A DNA stretch of 48,733 nt from Minwuia sp. (GTDB lineage Bacteria > Pseudomonadota > Alphaproteobacteria > Minwuiales > Minwuiaceae). Each line of letters begins with the position of its first letter. The stretch's first letter is position 1. The notes below the pieces were generated by a model. It was not told the origin of the DNA and ran no database searches. It saw nothing but the letters and a program-made list of their open reading frames with translations. Below are positions 33,583 through 42,919 of this stretch, in pieces. The translations under genes and the position numbers were made by a program. The DNA lies in NCBI GenBank assembly GCA_029213165.1, contig JARGNO010000011.1, positions 38,045-86,777 of the forward strand. Direction: 5' to 3'.

Positions 33583-35327
33583 CGGACCGCGCGGGCCAGG
33601 TATTCGGCGGACTGGGTGTCGCCGACGGTATTGCCATCGGCCCGGCGCATGTCGTTGAGGGGGGTGCCGACCGGGTAGTCGAGTACCGGGTGCCTGCCAG
33701 CGACATCGCCTTGGAGATCCGCCGGTTTCGTGATGCCACTGACGCCGCCTCGGCGCAGTTGCTGCAGCTTCGCAAGCAATCCGAACATATCGGCGGTGCT
33801 GCCGGAGAGGAGATGGGTTATCTGCTCGCGGCGCATGCGAGCATGCTGGAGGGATCCCGTCTGGTCCGGGGCGTGGAAGCTGATATCCGCGACCGTCGCG
33901 TGAATGCCGAAGCTGCCGTCGAGGCCGAGATTTCGCGCATTGCCCGCCAGTTCAGCGCCATTTCCGATCCCTATCTCGCCGCGCGTGGTGATGATGTGCG
34001 CGATCTGGGCCGCCGTCTGATAAGGACACTGGGCGGGGCGCGGACCGAACCCTTCGCGGATGTCGCGCCCGGATCGGTGGTGATTGCGCATGAGGTGACA
34101 CCTGCCGACACCGCGGCTCTCGCACCGGGACGGGTTGCCGGGATCGCGGCCGAGATCGGCGGGGCGGATGGCCATACCGCCATTCTCGCCCGTGGCCTCG
34201 GGCTGCCCGCGGTTCTGGGCGTGTCGGACCTGCTGGAGGCGGTGAAACATGGCGACATGGTCATCGTCGATGGCACGGCTGGCGCGGTGCACGTCCGCCC
34301 CGACAAGGCAACTGTCGATCACTATCGTCGCCAGAGAGCCGCCCTGCAGCGGAAGCGTCGGGCGCTGGCCAGACTGACCGATCTGCCTTCGGAGACCCGC
34401 GACGGTGTGGCGATCCATCTGCAGGCCAATATCGAATTGCCGATCGAGGCGGAACAGGCCATCGGGCTTGGGGCGGAAGGGGTCGGGCTGCTGCGCAGTG
34501 AGTTCCTTTTCATGGCTGCCGAAACGGAGCCGGATGAGGAAACCCAGTACCGCCAGCTTGCATCCCTGGTGGAGGGGATGAAGGGACGCACGGTGACCAT
34601 CCGCACGCTGGATGTCGGCTTCGACAAGCTGCCGCAATCGATGGCAGGAGATCTGCCGCCCGGCGACAACCCGGCGCTTGGGCTGCGCGGCATCCGTCTC
34701 TCACTGATGCGCGCGGCATCCCTGGAGAACCAGCTCGCCGCGATCCTGCGGGCAGGGGCGCATGGTCCGGTTCGCATCCTGTTGCCCATGATCACGTCGG
34801 TCAGTGAGATCGACGCGGTACGCAGTCTGCTGGCCAAGGTGGCGCGGCGGCTGAAACGGCGGAAGCTGGCGATTGCCGACCCGTTGCCGCCGCTCGGCGT
34901 GATGATCGAGGTGCCGGCTGCTGCCCTGTCCGCCGATGCCCTGGCGCGCGCGTGTGATTTCTTCTCCATCGGCACCAATGATCTGACGATGTACACACTG
35001 GCGCTCGACCGCACCAACGAACAGGTCGCGGAACTGTATGACCCGCTGCACCCCGGTGTGCTGCGCCTGATGCAATTCGCGGTCGCTGCGGCACTGCGTG
35101 CGGGCATTCCCGTCAACGTTTGCGGCGAGATTGCCGGTGATCCGCGTTTTTCGCCTCTTCTCGTTGGTCTTGGCATTCGTGACCTTTCCATGGCTGTCGG
35201 CAGCATTCCGCAGGTCAAGCAGCGCATCCGGCGTCTGGATACGGTCAGCGCCTCGGAACATGCCGACATGGTCATGGCCCAGACCAACCCGGCGCGCTCG
35301 GCGGAGGTGCTGGATGACTTCCGCTGA
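33579..35327 (+). CDS. ptsI: PTS enzyme I
   Basis: EI takes phosphate from phosphoenolpyruvate and gives it to HPr. The 582-residue protein has the EI N-terminal domain (GLGVADGIAIGPAHV), the active His199 in GGADGHTAILAR (Gly where Ser is usual before His), the PEP-binding domain with LRSEFLF, FSIGTNDLTMYTLALDR and the catalytic Cys in VNVCGEIAGD. The only start leaving the whole N-terminus is TTG 33579, overlapping the HPr stop (TTGA). There is no N-terminal GAF domain, so it is PtsI-like and not PtsP. The meaB-like gene overlaps its 3' end by 14 bp. Confidence 0.93.
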   Translation: MTDRAGQVFGGLGVADGIAIGPAHVVEGGADRVVEYRVPASDIALEIRRFRDATDAASAQLLQLRKQSEHIGGAAGEEMGYLLAAHASMLEGSRLVRGVEADIRDRRVNAEAAVEAEISRIARQFSAISDPYLAARGDDVRDLGRRLIRTLGGARTEPFADVAPGSVVIAHEVTPADTAALAPGRVAGIAAEIGGADGHTAILARGLGLPAVLGVSDLLEAVKHGDMVIVDGTAGAVHVRPDKATVDHYRRQRAALQRKRRALARLTDLPSETRDGVAIHLQANIELPIEAEQAIGLGAEGVGLLRSEFLFMAAETEPDEETQYRQLASLVEGMKGRTVTIRTLDVGFDKLPQSMAGDLPPGDNPALGLRGIRLSLMRAASLENQLAAILRAGAHGPVRILLPMITSVSEIDAVRSLLAKVARRLKRRKLAIADPLPPLGVMIEVPAAALSADALARACDFFSIGTNDLTMYTLALDRTNEQVAELYDPLHPGVLRLMQFAVAAALRAGIPVNVCGEIAGDPRFSPLLVGLGIRDLSMAVGSIPQVKQRIRRLDTVSASEHADMVMAQTNPARSAEVLDDFR

Positions 35328-36258
35328 CGATGTGGGGAATGCCTGGCTGCAGGACCTGCTGACCGGCGACCGGCGCGCGCTGGCGCGGGCCATCACACTG
35401 GTGGAGAACGAAGGCGCTTCGGCGAAGGCGGTTCTCACCGCTATCCGGGGCCATCTGGGTCGCGCGATCACGGTCGGGTTCACCGGGCCGCCGGGTGCGG
35501 GCAAGTCCACCCTGGTCAACGCCTTCGTCAAGGTGCAGCGCGCCAGGGGTCGGACGGTGGGCGTGGTCGCGGTCGATCCGTCCAGCCCGGTGACGGGGGG
35601 CGCTATCCTGGGCGACCGGATCCGGATGACTGGCCATTCGGGCGACAGGGGGGTCTTCGTGCGCTCCCTAGCCAGTCGGGGCCATCTCGGCGGGCTGTCG
35701 CGGTCAGCGGTTCGGGTGATCGACTGCATGGACGCTGCCGGTCTCGACGTCGTCGTGATCGAGACCGTTGGCGCCGGCCAGTCGGAGGTCGAGATTGCCG
35801 AGGTCGCGGATATCAAGGTGGTGGTTGCGGCACCGGGGCTGGGGGACGATGTACAGGCGATCAAGGCGGGGATCCTGGAGATCGCCGATGTCCTGGTCGT
35901 CAACAAGGGCGACCATCCGCTGAGCGCCCAGACCGCACGCTACCTGAAGACCATGGTCGGGATGCAGGCCCGGGAACCGGCAACCGAGGTGCTGCGCACG
36001 GTCGCCACCACGGGCAAGGGGGTCGAGGCGCTGGCCGATGTCATTGATCGACTGGGCCAGCACCGCCGCGCCCAGGCGCCGATGACGCGTACGCGACGTC
36101 TACTGGTCCGCGCCGCACAGGACTTGTTGCGCCAGCGTCTCGCCAAAGCATCGGCGGAAGAGATCGACGGGCTTGCCCGAGCCCTGCTGGCGGGCGAAAA
36201 GACCGTTGAGAGTGCCGCGCTGGAACTGGTCCGGCAGATGCTGAAGGAACCGTCATGA
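35314..36258 (+). CDS. meaB: MeaB/ArgK-family GTPase
   Basis: A 314-residue G3E-family GTPase. The Walker A GPPGAGKS is at 58-65; VDPSSPVTGGAILGDRIRM and ETVGAGQSEVE are the typical chaperone signatures, and NKGD is the G4 motif. MeaB loads and protects adenosylcobalamin-dependent methylmalonyl-CoA mutase and relatives. No mutase gene is in the window, so the partner is elsewhere. ATG 35314 lies inside the end of ptsI (14-bp overlap). It overlaps the aminotransferase by 4 bp (ATGA). Confidence 0.88.
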   Translation: MTSADDVGNAWLQDLLTGDRRALARAITLVENEGASAKAVLTAIRGHLGRAITVGFTGPPGAGKSTLVNAFVKVQRARGRTVGVVAVDPSSPVTGGAILGDRIRMTGHSGDRGVFVRSLASRGHLGGLSRSAVRVIDCMDAAGLDVVVIETVGAGQSEVEIAEVADIKVVVAAPGLGDDVQAIKAGILEIADVLVVNKGDHPLSAQTARYLKTMVGMQAREPATEVLRTVATTGKGVEALADVIDRLGQHRRAQAPMTRTRRLLVRAAQDLLRQRLAKASAEEIDGLARALLAGEKTVESAALELVRQMLKEPS

Positions 36259-37421
36259 GCCTGCTGCAACCGCTGGTCCGAGACCTGATCCATACCCTGC
36301 CGGATTCGAAGATCAGGGAGGTTTCGCTGTTCGGGGAGGGGCGACCTGGCCTCATTCCGCTGTGGTTTGGTGAATCCGACGAACAGACGCCGGACTTCAT
36401 CAAGGACGCTGCTCGCCGCGCGATGGACGACGGGGCAACCTTCTATGCGCCAAATGCCGGTGTCGCGCCGCTGCGGGCGGAGGTTCAGGCCTATATGACG
36501 CGGCTGTATGACCGGCCCTTTGACCTGGATCGCTTCGTGGTAACGGCGTCGGGCATGAATGCCATCATCCTGACCTTTCAGGCGCTGGTCGATCCGGGCG
36601 ACAATGTGCTGGTGGTGACACCTGTGTGGCCCAATTGTCGGGAAACCATCGCCATCATGGGCGGGGAAGCGCGTGACGTTGCCTTGCAGGAAACGGAGGG
36701 GCGCTGGCACCTGGACCTCGACCGGCTGTTCGATGCCGCCGATGCGCGGACGCGCGCGATCTTCGTCAACAGTCCCGGCAACCCGACCGGCTGGATGATG
36801 CCGGAGGACCAGCGCGATGCGATCCTGGCCTGGGCGCGGGAGCGCGGCATCTGGATCGTGGCCGACGATGTCTATGCGCGACTGGTCTATGACCGCCCGC
36901 ATGCGCCTGCCTTCATCGAGGTGGCGGAGCCCGACGACCGGGTGATCGCCATCAACAGCTTTTCCAAGAGCTGGTCCATGACAGGCTGGCGACTGGGCTG
37001 GATCACCGCCCCGGCGTCTCTGCTGACCGATCTGTCGAAGCTGAACGAATACAACATCGCCGGGCCGACGACATTCGTGCAGCACGCCGGCGCTGTGGCG
37101 CTGCGTGATGGTGATGGTTACGTGAATGATCTGGTGGAGCGGCTGCGCCGCCGCCGTGATCTTGTCACCCAGGGGCTGAGCCAGTTCTCCCGCGTGCGTG
37201 TCGCATCGCCGGAAGCAGCTTTCTATGCCTTCTTTTCGGTTGATGGTGTCTCCGACAGTCTGGCGTTCGCGCGCAGGCTGGTCGAGGAAGCGGGTGTCGG
37301 ACTGGCCCCGGGCATCGCCTTTGGTCAGCAGGGGGAAGGTTATCTGAGGCTCTGCTTCGCCTCATCGGAGGCGGCACTTTCCACGTCTCTCGACCGGATG
37401 CGTCCGCTTCTCGACGGGTAG
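36255..37421 (+). CDS. PLP-dependent aminotransferase, class I/II
   Basis: A fold-type I aminotransferase of 388 residues. The visible motifs are NSPGNPTGW, the pyridine-binding Asp in IVADDVYARLVYD, the PLP Lys in SFSKSWSMTGWRLGW and the C-terminal carboxylate-binding Arg in YLRLCFA. It catalyses transfer of an amino group between an amino acid and a 2-oxoacid; the amino acid is unclear. It overlaps the meaB-like gene by 4 bp, so it is the last gene of the plus-strand run from dapF. About 115 bp then separate it from the first sensor kinase. Confidence 0.87.
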   Translation: MSLLQPLVRDLIHTLPDSKIREVSLFGEGRPGLIPLWFGESDEQTPDFIKDAARRAMDDGATFYAPNAGVAPLRAEVQAYMTRLYDRPFDLDRFVVTASGMNAIILTFQALVDPGDNVLVVTPVWPNCRETIAIMGGEARDVALQETEGRWHLDLDRLFDAADARTRAIFVNSPGNPTGWMMPEDQRDAILAWARERGIWIVADDVYARLVYDRPHAPAFIEVAEPDDRVIAINSFSKSWSMTGWRLGWITAPASLLTDLSKLNEYNIAGPTTFVQHAGAVALRDGDGYVNDLVERLRRRRDLVTQGLSQFSRVRVASPEAAFYAFFSVDGVSDSLAFARRLVEEAGVGLAPGIAFGQQGEGYLRLCFASSEAALSTSLDRMRPLLDG

Positions 37422-37536
37422 ACTGTCGGTACACTGCCTTCTGAACACAGGTATTTTGGGCAATCGTCTTTCAGGTACGGTTATTGCAAGCACTCGTTAA
37501 GTCTCATCTGTTACGCAGATGTATGGAGGCGTTTCG

Positions 37537-38979
37537 ATGGGTGTCGGCAAGGACAGGGCAGGAAAGGGGGGCAAGGGACCAGTGATGGATCCACTTACCC
37601 TTCGCTTTGCCGATTCCGGACTGGAGCAGCGGTTCCGGTCAAGCTGGCATAGCGCGACCCGGTCCCTGGGCTTCTGGTGGCGCTTCGGATCGACGATTTA
37701 CTACACCGTGTTCTCTGTCCTTCTGGCGCTCTACGATCCCCTGTTCAGTACCCTCCTGAACGGTATTCACCTGTTTGTCTGCCTGCCGTTCGCGATGTTC
37801 ACGATCTTCGGACCCATGGTCTATCCGAGACTGGAGCGGTGCAGCAATCCGATGTTCCTGGGCTTGCTGACAACGATCTTTCTTCTGGAATGTCTTCAGG
37901 TGCGGGCGGCAGATACGCCGGTTGCCTATCTCTACATGTTCAATGCCACCGTGATCATGGTGTTCACGCAGTTGTTCCCCAGCAACCGGCTTACCTCCAC
38001 GATCCTGTTGTCGGCGCTCTTCGGACTGATCGCGGGCCTGTCCATTTACACATTTGGAGGTTGCGCGTTCAGTGGGGAGATCCCGTTGCTGCCGTTCGGT
38101 GGAATCCTTGTCGCCTTCACGGCGATCGGAATGTTTTCCGCCTACAACAGGGAACTGTTCGTGCGTCGGAACTATCATGCGATCCAGTCGCTGAAGTTCG
38201 AGAATGAGCGATCCGAGAACCTCGCCCGGGATGCCGTCTCGGCCCTGGAGACGAAATCCCGGTTCCTCGCTGTCGTCGGGCATGAATTGCGGACACCCCT
38301 GAACGCGATCATCGGCTTTTCCGAATTGCTGATTTCCGGTGTGGTGGGGGAAGTCAAACCGGCCAAGGCAGCAAGCTATATCGGCAATATTCATCAGAGC
38401 GGCAGACACCTGATGGGGCTTGTCGAGAGTGTGCTGGACTATACGCGGACGGGATCAGGCATGATCCGGCTGATGGAGGAATCCGTCGCGCCACAAAAGC
38501 TGATCAATGATGTGACTGCAGAAGTGGAGAGCAGGCTGACAGCGCGGCACCAGACGCTTGATGTCGTGGTTCCTGACGTGGTTCCGGACCTGCACGTCGA
38601 TGCCCGACAGATCGGGCATTGCCTTGCCAACCTGCTTTCCAATGCGTCCAAGTTCTCTCCCGTGGGCAGCATGATCAGTTGCAAGGTGCAGTTGCTGGAG
38701 AACCAGAGTCTGCATATCGTCGTCATTGATTCAGGCCGTGGCTTTGATGATGGCATTACCGAATTGCTGTTTGATCCATTCGCACAGGCGGACGATGGCC
38801 TGAACCGACGCGCCGATGGCCTCGGGATCGGCCTGCCACTCACACGCGCATTGATGCGGGCGCACGACGGCGATGTCCGGATCACCAGTCGGCCTGGCGT
38901 GGGCACTGTGGCGACGCTTGTCTTTCCCGCTGAGCGCAGCGTGCAGCCCAATGACAAACGGCACTCGACTGCGGCCTGA
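37537..38979 (+). CDS. Membrane sensor histidine kinase (copy 1)
   Basis: A 480-residue protein with an integral-membrane sensor region of about five to six helices (about 50-205), a short linker helix (about 210-240), and a kinase core: His249 in VGHELRTPLNAIIGF, the N-box LANLLSNASKFSPVG, and the G-boxes DSGRGFDD and GLGIGLPLTRALM. I prefer ATG 37537 to ATG 37519 because GGAGG (37525-37529) precedes it at good spacing. No periplasmic loop domain is evident, so it probably senses membrane or intracellular signals. A paralog follows directly. No response regulator is nearby. Confidence 0.88.
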   Translation: MGVGKDRAGKGGKGPVMDPLTLRFADSGLEQRFRSSWHSATRSLGFWWRFGSTIYYTVFSVLLALYDPLFSTLLNGIHLFVCLPFAMFTIFGPMVYPRLERCSNPMFLGLLTTIFLLECLQVRAADTPVAYLYMFNATVIMVFTQLFPSNRLTSTILLSALFGLIAGLSIYTFGGCAFSGEIPLLPFGGILVAFTAIGMFSAYNRELFVRRNYHAIQSLKFENERSENLARDAVSALETKSRFLAVVGHELRTPLNAIIGFSELLISGVVGEVKPAKAASYIGNIHQSGRHLMGLVESVLDYTRTGSGMIRLMEESVAPQKLINDVTAEVESRLTARHQTLDVVVPDVVPDLHVDARQIGHCLANLLSNASKFSPVGSMISCKVQLLENQSLHIVVIDSGRGFDDGITELLFDPFAQADDGLNRRADGLGIGLPLTRALMRAHDGDVRITSRPGVGTVATLVFPAERSVQPNDKRHSTAA

Positions 38980-39042
38980 CGCGCAGCAATCCTGCGGTCA
39001 GCATTCGTCGACAGATTGTTAACTCCGTTCAGATAGCCTCGC

Positions 39043-40503
39043 ATGCTCGGGAATGGCTTCAGGGGCAAGCTGACTGGCATGGCTGCGGCAGGAACATCGC
39101 GCATTCGATTGGATGTTCTGCGACTGGTGTTTCGCGATCCGGAGATGGAGCGTTGTTTCCGGTCAAGCTGGCTGGACGCCACGCGGCTGCACAACCTGTT
39201 CTGGAAGCTGGGTGCGATCGCCTATTACCTTTCGATCACACTTGTGTTTCAGGCGCATCTTCCGCCGCAGGAACAGGCGCTGAACGACTTGAGGTTCCTG
39301 GTCGGATTGCCGGCCATCGTGCTTTCGACAGTCCCCCTGATCTTTCACGACAGGCTCAAGTCCCTCAGTTCCTTGACTTACTCTCTGGCGGTGATCATGG
39401 CTTTCTCGATCACCTGTCTGCAGTTGAGGAATGCGGAGACGCCGAACGACTACCTGTTCCTGTTTGATCTCACCGTGATCTTCATCTTCTCCCAGCACTA
39501 CAACCGTGCCTTCTTCCTGCACAACGTGTTGATGATGATGTTTCTCGGCTCGTTCGTGATTGTGTCGGTTTACGGATTTGGTGCCAGCACGCTGGCGCGC
39601 GAGATCCCTGTCGCACCTTTCCTGATAACCCTGGCGGCGCTGTCGCTCATCGGTGTGTTCGCGAGTTACACCCGGGAATACTTCGTTCGGCGCAACTTTG
39701 CGTCGGTCCGGGAACTCAGGCAGGCCAAACTCACGGCAGATGAGCTTGCGGAACAGGCCACCGCTGCTCTTGAAGTGAAATCCCGTTTCATGGCCATCGT
39801 CGGGCATGAACTCAGGACCCCTCTGAACGCGATCATCGGGTTTTCCGAAATGATGCTCTCAGGTGTCATCGGTCAGGTGCGGCCAGCCAGGGCCGCCGAC
39901 TACATCCAGGATATCTTTCAAAGCGGTCGGCACCTGATGCAACTTGTCGAGAGCGTGCTCGACTATACCCACACCGGATCTGGCATGATCCGGCTGATGG
40001 AGGAAGTGGTTCCACCGGAAAAACTGATCGCTGACGTATTGACGGAATCGGAAGGCACACTCTCGACCCGACGCCAGTCACTTAACGTGATCATCGCGGA
40101 AGGCGTGCCGGACCTGCGCATCGATGCGCGTCAGATCAGGCAATGCCTGGCCAACCTGATCTCCAATGCATCGAAGTTTTCCCCCGTGGGTGGCGAGATT
40201 ACCTGCAAGGCGTTGAGCACCAACGACGGCAGCGTGCATGTTGTTGTCATCGATTGCGGTTCCGGCTTTGACGAGAAGAACACGGAACTCCTGTTCGATC
40301 CCTTCGCGCAGGCGGACGATGAACTGAACAGGCGCACGGGCGGTCTTGGCATCGGTCTGCCGCTGACGCGGGCACTGATGCAGGCACATGACGGCGAAGT
40401 CCGGATCAGCAACCGTTCCGGTATCGGCGCCGAAGCCGCACTGGTCTTTCCGCGGTCGCGTAGCCAGCCTGCAAGCCAGGGAAGCCAGACCAGGGCTGCC
40501 TGA
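39043..40503 (+). CDS. Membrane sensor histidine kinase (copy 2)
   Basis: A 486-residue paralog of the preceding kinase: the membrane region (about 50-215), phosphoacceptor His255 in VGHELRTPLNAIIGFSEM, N-box LANLISNASKFSPVG and ATP-lid regions match copy 1 closely, while the sensor half differs more. ATG 39043 is used; ATG 39079 is possible, with AGGGGC upstream. It starts 63 bp after copy 1, consistent with tandem duplication and a shared transcript. Diverged sensor regions with similar kinase cores suggest different inputs into one output. No response regulator or HPt gene lies near. Confidence 0.87.
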   Translation: MLGNGFRGKLTGMAAAGTSRIRLDVLRLVFRDPEMERCFRSSWLDATRLHNLFWKLGAIAYYLSITLVFQAHLPPQEQALNDLRFLVGLPAIVLSTVPLIFHDRLKSLSSLTYSLAVIMAFSITCLQLRNAETPNDYLFLFDLTVIFIFSQHYNRAFFLHNVLMMMFLGSFVIVSVYGFGASTLAREIPVAPFLITLAALSLIGVFASYTREYFVRRNFASVRELRQAKLTADELAEQATAALEVKSRFMAIVGHELRTPLNAIIGFSEMMLSGVIGQVRPARAADYIQDIFQSGRHLMQLVESVLDYTHTGSGMIRLMEEVVPPEKLIADVLTESEGTLSTRRQSLNVIIAEGVPDLRIDARQIRQCLANLISNASKFSPVGGEITCKALSTNDGSVHVVVIDCGSGFDEKNTELLFDPFAQADDELNRRTGGLGIGLPLTRALMQAHDGEVRISNRSGIGAEAALVFPRSRSQPASQGSQTRAA

Positions 40504-40580
40504 TGCGGAATGCCCCCTTGCCAGTGTGACATTGGCAGGCAGAATGGCGCCCATTCAGATCATACCCGGGGAGGGGTTTC

Positions 40581-41582
40581 ATGAACCGTCAGGTCATCAT
40601 CCAGGAATTGCCGAGCGGCGAACTGACCACCGGGCATTTTGCCGTTCAGGATGGTGCCATGGCGGACCCTGCCGATGGGCAGGTGCTGGTCCGCACCATC
40701 CTGATTTCCATCGACGCGGCCAACCGCGCCTGGATGCAGGGTGCCACCTATCGGGAGGCCGTGAAGGCCGGGGATGTCATGCATGGCTATATCATCGGGC
40801 AGGTGATCCGTTCCGCCGATCCCGCCTTCGCGGAGGGCGACCTGGTGGGCGGGGAGGGACGCTGGGCGGAGCAGGTGCTTTGCAAGGGCAAGCTGCTGGA
40901 GAAACTGCCCGATCATCGTCCCCTGTCGCACCTCATTTCCCTGCTCGGCATCGCGGGCAAGACTGCCTACCACGGTCTGATCGGTGTCGGTCAACCGAAG
41001 CCGGGGGAAACGGTCGTGGTCTCTGCCGCCGCCGGTTCGGTGGGGATCTTCGTCGGCCAGATCGCCAAGGCGCTCGGCTGTCGCGCGGTCGGTATCGCTG
41101 GCGGGGCGGAGAAATGCGCCTGGCTGACCGAGGAACTCGGCTTCGATGCCGCCATCGACTATCGCGGTGGCAACCTGTTTCGGGAGTTGCGCGCGGCCTG
41201 CCCCGACGGTGTTGATGTCTACTTCGACAATGTCGGTGGCGAGATCCTGGAGACCGTGCTGTTCCAGATGAACATGAAGGGCCGCATCGTCTGTTGTGGT
41301 GCGGTCAGCCAGTACAACGCCACCGCGCCAACGGGACCCCGCAACCTGCCGGGTCTGGTGGTGGTCAAGCGCCTGCGGATGGAGGGCTTCATCGTCATGG
41401 ACTTCGCCGATCAGGACGCCAAGGCGGTTGCCGACCTGAGCGGCTGGGCTGCCAATGGCCAGATCAGGGTGGTCGAGGACATCGTGGAAGGGCTGGAGAA
41501 CGCACCTGCTGCCCTGGTTGGCTTGCTGGCGGGCGAGAACAGGGGCAAGCGCATGGTGCGCGTGGCTGCCGACCCGGCGTGA
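40581..41582 (+). CDS. NADP-dependent oxidoreductase, CurA/LTB4DH type
   Basis: A 333-residue MDR protein of the CurA/leukotriene B4 12-hydroxydehydrogenase branch. The family features ISIDAANRAWMQ, LGIAGKTAYHGLIGVG, SAAAGSVGIFVGQIAKALGC and VDVYFDNVGGEILE are all visible. These enzymes reduce alpha,beta-unsaturated ketones or aldehydes with NADPH and lack zinc. GGGGAGGGG precedes ATG 40581. The NUDIX gene begins 5 bp after its stop, so the two are likely co-transcribed. The natural substrate is not identifiable. Confidence 0.88.
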   Translation: MNRQVIIQELPSGELTTGHFAVQDGAMADPADGQVLVRTILISIDAANRAWMQGATYREAVKAGDVMHGYIIGQVIRSADPAFAEGDLVGGEGRWAEQVLCKGKLLEKLPDHRPLSHLISLLGIAGKTAYHGLIGVGQPKPGETVVVSAAAGSVGIFVGQIAKALGCRAVGIAGGAEKCAWLTEELGFDAAIDYRGGNLFRELRAACPDGVDVYFDNVGGEILETVLFQMNMKGRIVCCGAVSQYNATAPTGPRNLPGLVVVKRLRMEGFIVMDFADQDAKAVADLSGWAANGQIRVVEDIVEGLENAPAALVGLLAGENRGKRMVRVAADPA

Positions 41583-41587
41583 CGCAG

Positions 41588-42229
41588 ATGAACCGTAACC
41601 TGTGGCAGGCCGCCCATGCGGCGGGCGATCTGCGCACGCATGTGCGCGACCATGTGGGTGCGTTCGAGCGTCATCCGCCTGAACGGACGCGGCTGAAGGA
41701 AGCTGCGGTCACCGTCATCGTCACGGAGAATGATGAAGGCGTCCCGGTTTTCGTCCTGACCCAACGGGCGTCGAAGATGCGCAACCATGCAGGCCAATGG
41801 GCCTTGCCGGGGGGGCGCATCGATGCGGGGGAAGATGCCGCCACCGCCGCCCGGCGGGAGATCGAGGAGGAGATCGGCATCACCGTGGCGGAAGATGACC
41901 TGTTCGGACCTCTCGACGCCTATGTCACCCGCTCCGGCTATGCGATCACGCCCTTCGTGGCCTGGGCCGCGCCGGGGGCAAGCTTCACCCTCAGCCCGGC
42001 GGAGGTGCAGGCCCTGCATCTGGTGCCGCTGACCGATCTTGACCGGCCGGACTCGCCGCAGTTCGTCGACATACCGGAGAGTGACCGGCCAGTGATCCGG
42101 TTGCCGATCATGGATCGCCACATCCACGCACCGACTGCCGCTGTCCTTTACCAGTTCCGCGAAGTCGCCCTGCATGGCCGCGACACCCGCGTGGCCCATC
42201 TGGAACAGCCGGTCTTCGCCTGGAAGTAG
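41588..42229 (+). CDS. NUDIX hydrolase, CoA pyrophosphatase-like
   Basis: A 213-residue protein with a complete Nudix box, from Gly76 through Glu82 and the catalytic REIEEEIGI (90-98). The segment [20 protein letters not shown] just before it matches the UPF0035 signature of CoA pyrophosphatases (NudL type), which split CoA into 3',5'-ADP and phosphopantetheine. The start ATG 41588 lies 5 bp downstream of the CurA-like gene stop. A large hairpin follows 20 bp after its stop codon. Confidence 0.86.
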   Translation: MNRNLWQAAHAAGDLRTHVRDHVGAFERHPPERTRLKEAAVTVIVTENDEGVPVFVLTQRASKMRNHAGQWALPGGRIDAGEDAATAARREIEEEIGITVAEDDLFGPLDAYVTRSGYAITPFVAWAAPGASFTLSPAEVQALHLVPLTDLDRPDSPQFVDIPESDRPVIRLPIMDRHIHAPTAAVLYQFREVALHGRDTRVAHLEQPVFAWK

Positions 42230-42249
42230 ATGGGTCTTGTGTCGTTTGT

Positions 42250-42335
42250 GGACCGTGCCGCCCCTCTCCGCCTCCCGACCACCCATCAGGATACTCGCGT
42301 GGGTGGTCGGAAGGGGGAGGGGGACGGCACGGTCC
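42250..42335. repeat. Long hairpin, two 36-bp arms
   Basis: Two 36-base arms (42250-42285 and 42300-42335) match as inverted copies at 32 positions and flank a 14-base loop. The ends (GGACCGTGCCG) and inner segments (CGACCACCCA) pair perfectly, and the mismatches are clustered in the pyrimidine-rich middle. It lies 20 bp after the NUDIX stop and about 96 bp before tRNA-Pro. It may be a transcription terminator lacking a U-tract, or a copy of a dispersed palindromic repeat family. I see no second copy in the window. Confidence 0.75.
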
Positions 42336-42431
42336 GTCGGCGATTCTGCTGCGGCCAATGTGGTGGTGCGCGCCAAGATGCTTGCAGGGGCAGGGGCACT
42401 CGGTTATCTCGTTCCGTGTAAGGTGCCGGAT

Positions 42432-42508
42432 CGGGGCGTAGCGCAGTCTGGTAGCGCACCGGTTTTGGGAACCGGTGGTCGTTGGTTCGAATCCAATCGC
42501 CCCGACCA
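42432..42508 (+). tRNA. tRNA-Pro(UGG)
   Basis: A 77-base tRNA with acceptor stem CGGGGCG/CGCCCCG, D arm GCGCAG-x-CTGGTAGCGC, anticodon stem CCGGT/ACCGG around loop TTTGGGA (anticodon UGG), T arm with GGTTCGAATCC, discriminator A and an encoded CCA end. All stems pair. It reads proline codons CCN. Confidence 0.95.
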
Positions 42509-42578
42509 TCCGGCCACAATGACTGATCCGTCGAGGCTGACATGCCGAGACCAACACTTTCGACCGAAGGGTGATGAC

Positions 42579-42872
42579 ATGTCCGCGCGCATCTATCGTC
42601 CCGCCAGGAATGCCATGCAGTCCGGCCAGGCCAACACGCGCCGCTGGCGTCTGGAGTTCCGTGCCGACGCCGCCAGACATGCCGATCCGCTGATGGGCTG
42701 GACCAGCATCGCCGACACCCAGTCCCAGGTCCGGCTGGAGTTCGAGACGAAGGAACAGGCCCTCGATTATGCCGCGAAACACGGCATCGACGCCCGCGTC
42801 CACGAACCCCGCGAGCGCAAGCTGAAGCTGCGCGCCTATGCCGACAATTTCGCCTACAACCGGGTGATCTGA
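42579..42872 (+). CDS. Complex I accessory subunit, NDUFS4 family
   Basis: A 97-residue protein of the ETC complex I subunit conserved region family, homologous to the mitochondrial NDUFS4 (18-kDa) subunit. It has the usual opening [39 protein letters not shown] and the basic C-terminus [20 protein letters not shown]. It binds the peripheral arm of NADH:quinone oxidoreductase and is limited to alphaproteobacteria and mitochondria. AAGGGTG precedes ATG 42579. It sits between two tRNA genes, away from the nuo operon, as in other alphaproteobacteria. Confidence 0.9.
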   Translation: MSARIYRPARNAMQSGQANTRRWRLEFRADAARHADPLMGWTSIADTQSQVRLEFETKEQALDYAAKHGIDARVHEPRERKLKLRAYADNFAYNRVI

Positions 42873-42919
42873 CAGCGGACTGCGCTTCCCGCCCTGTTTC
42901 CGCTATCCTCACCCCCGAC

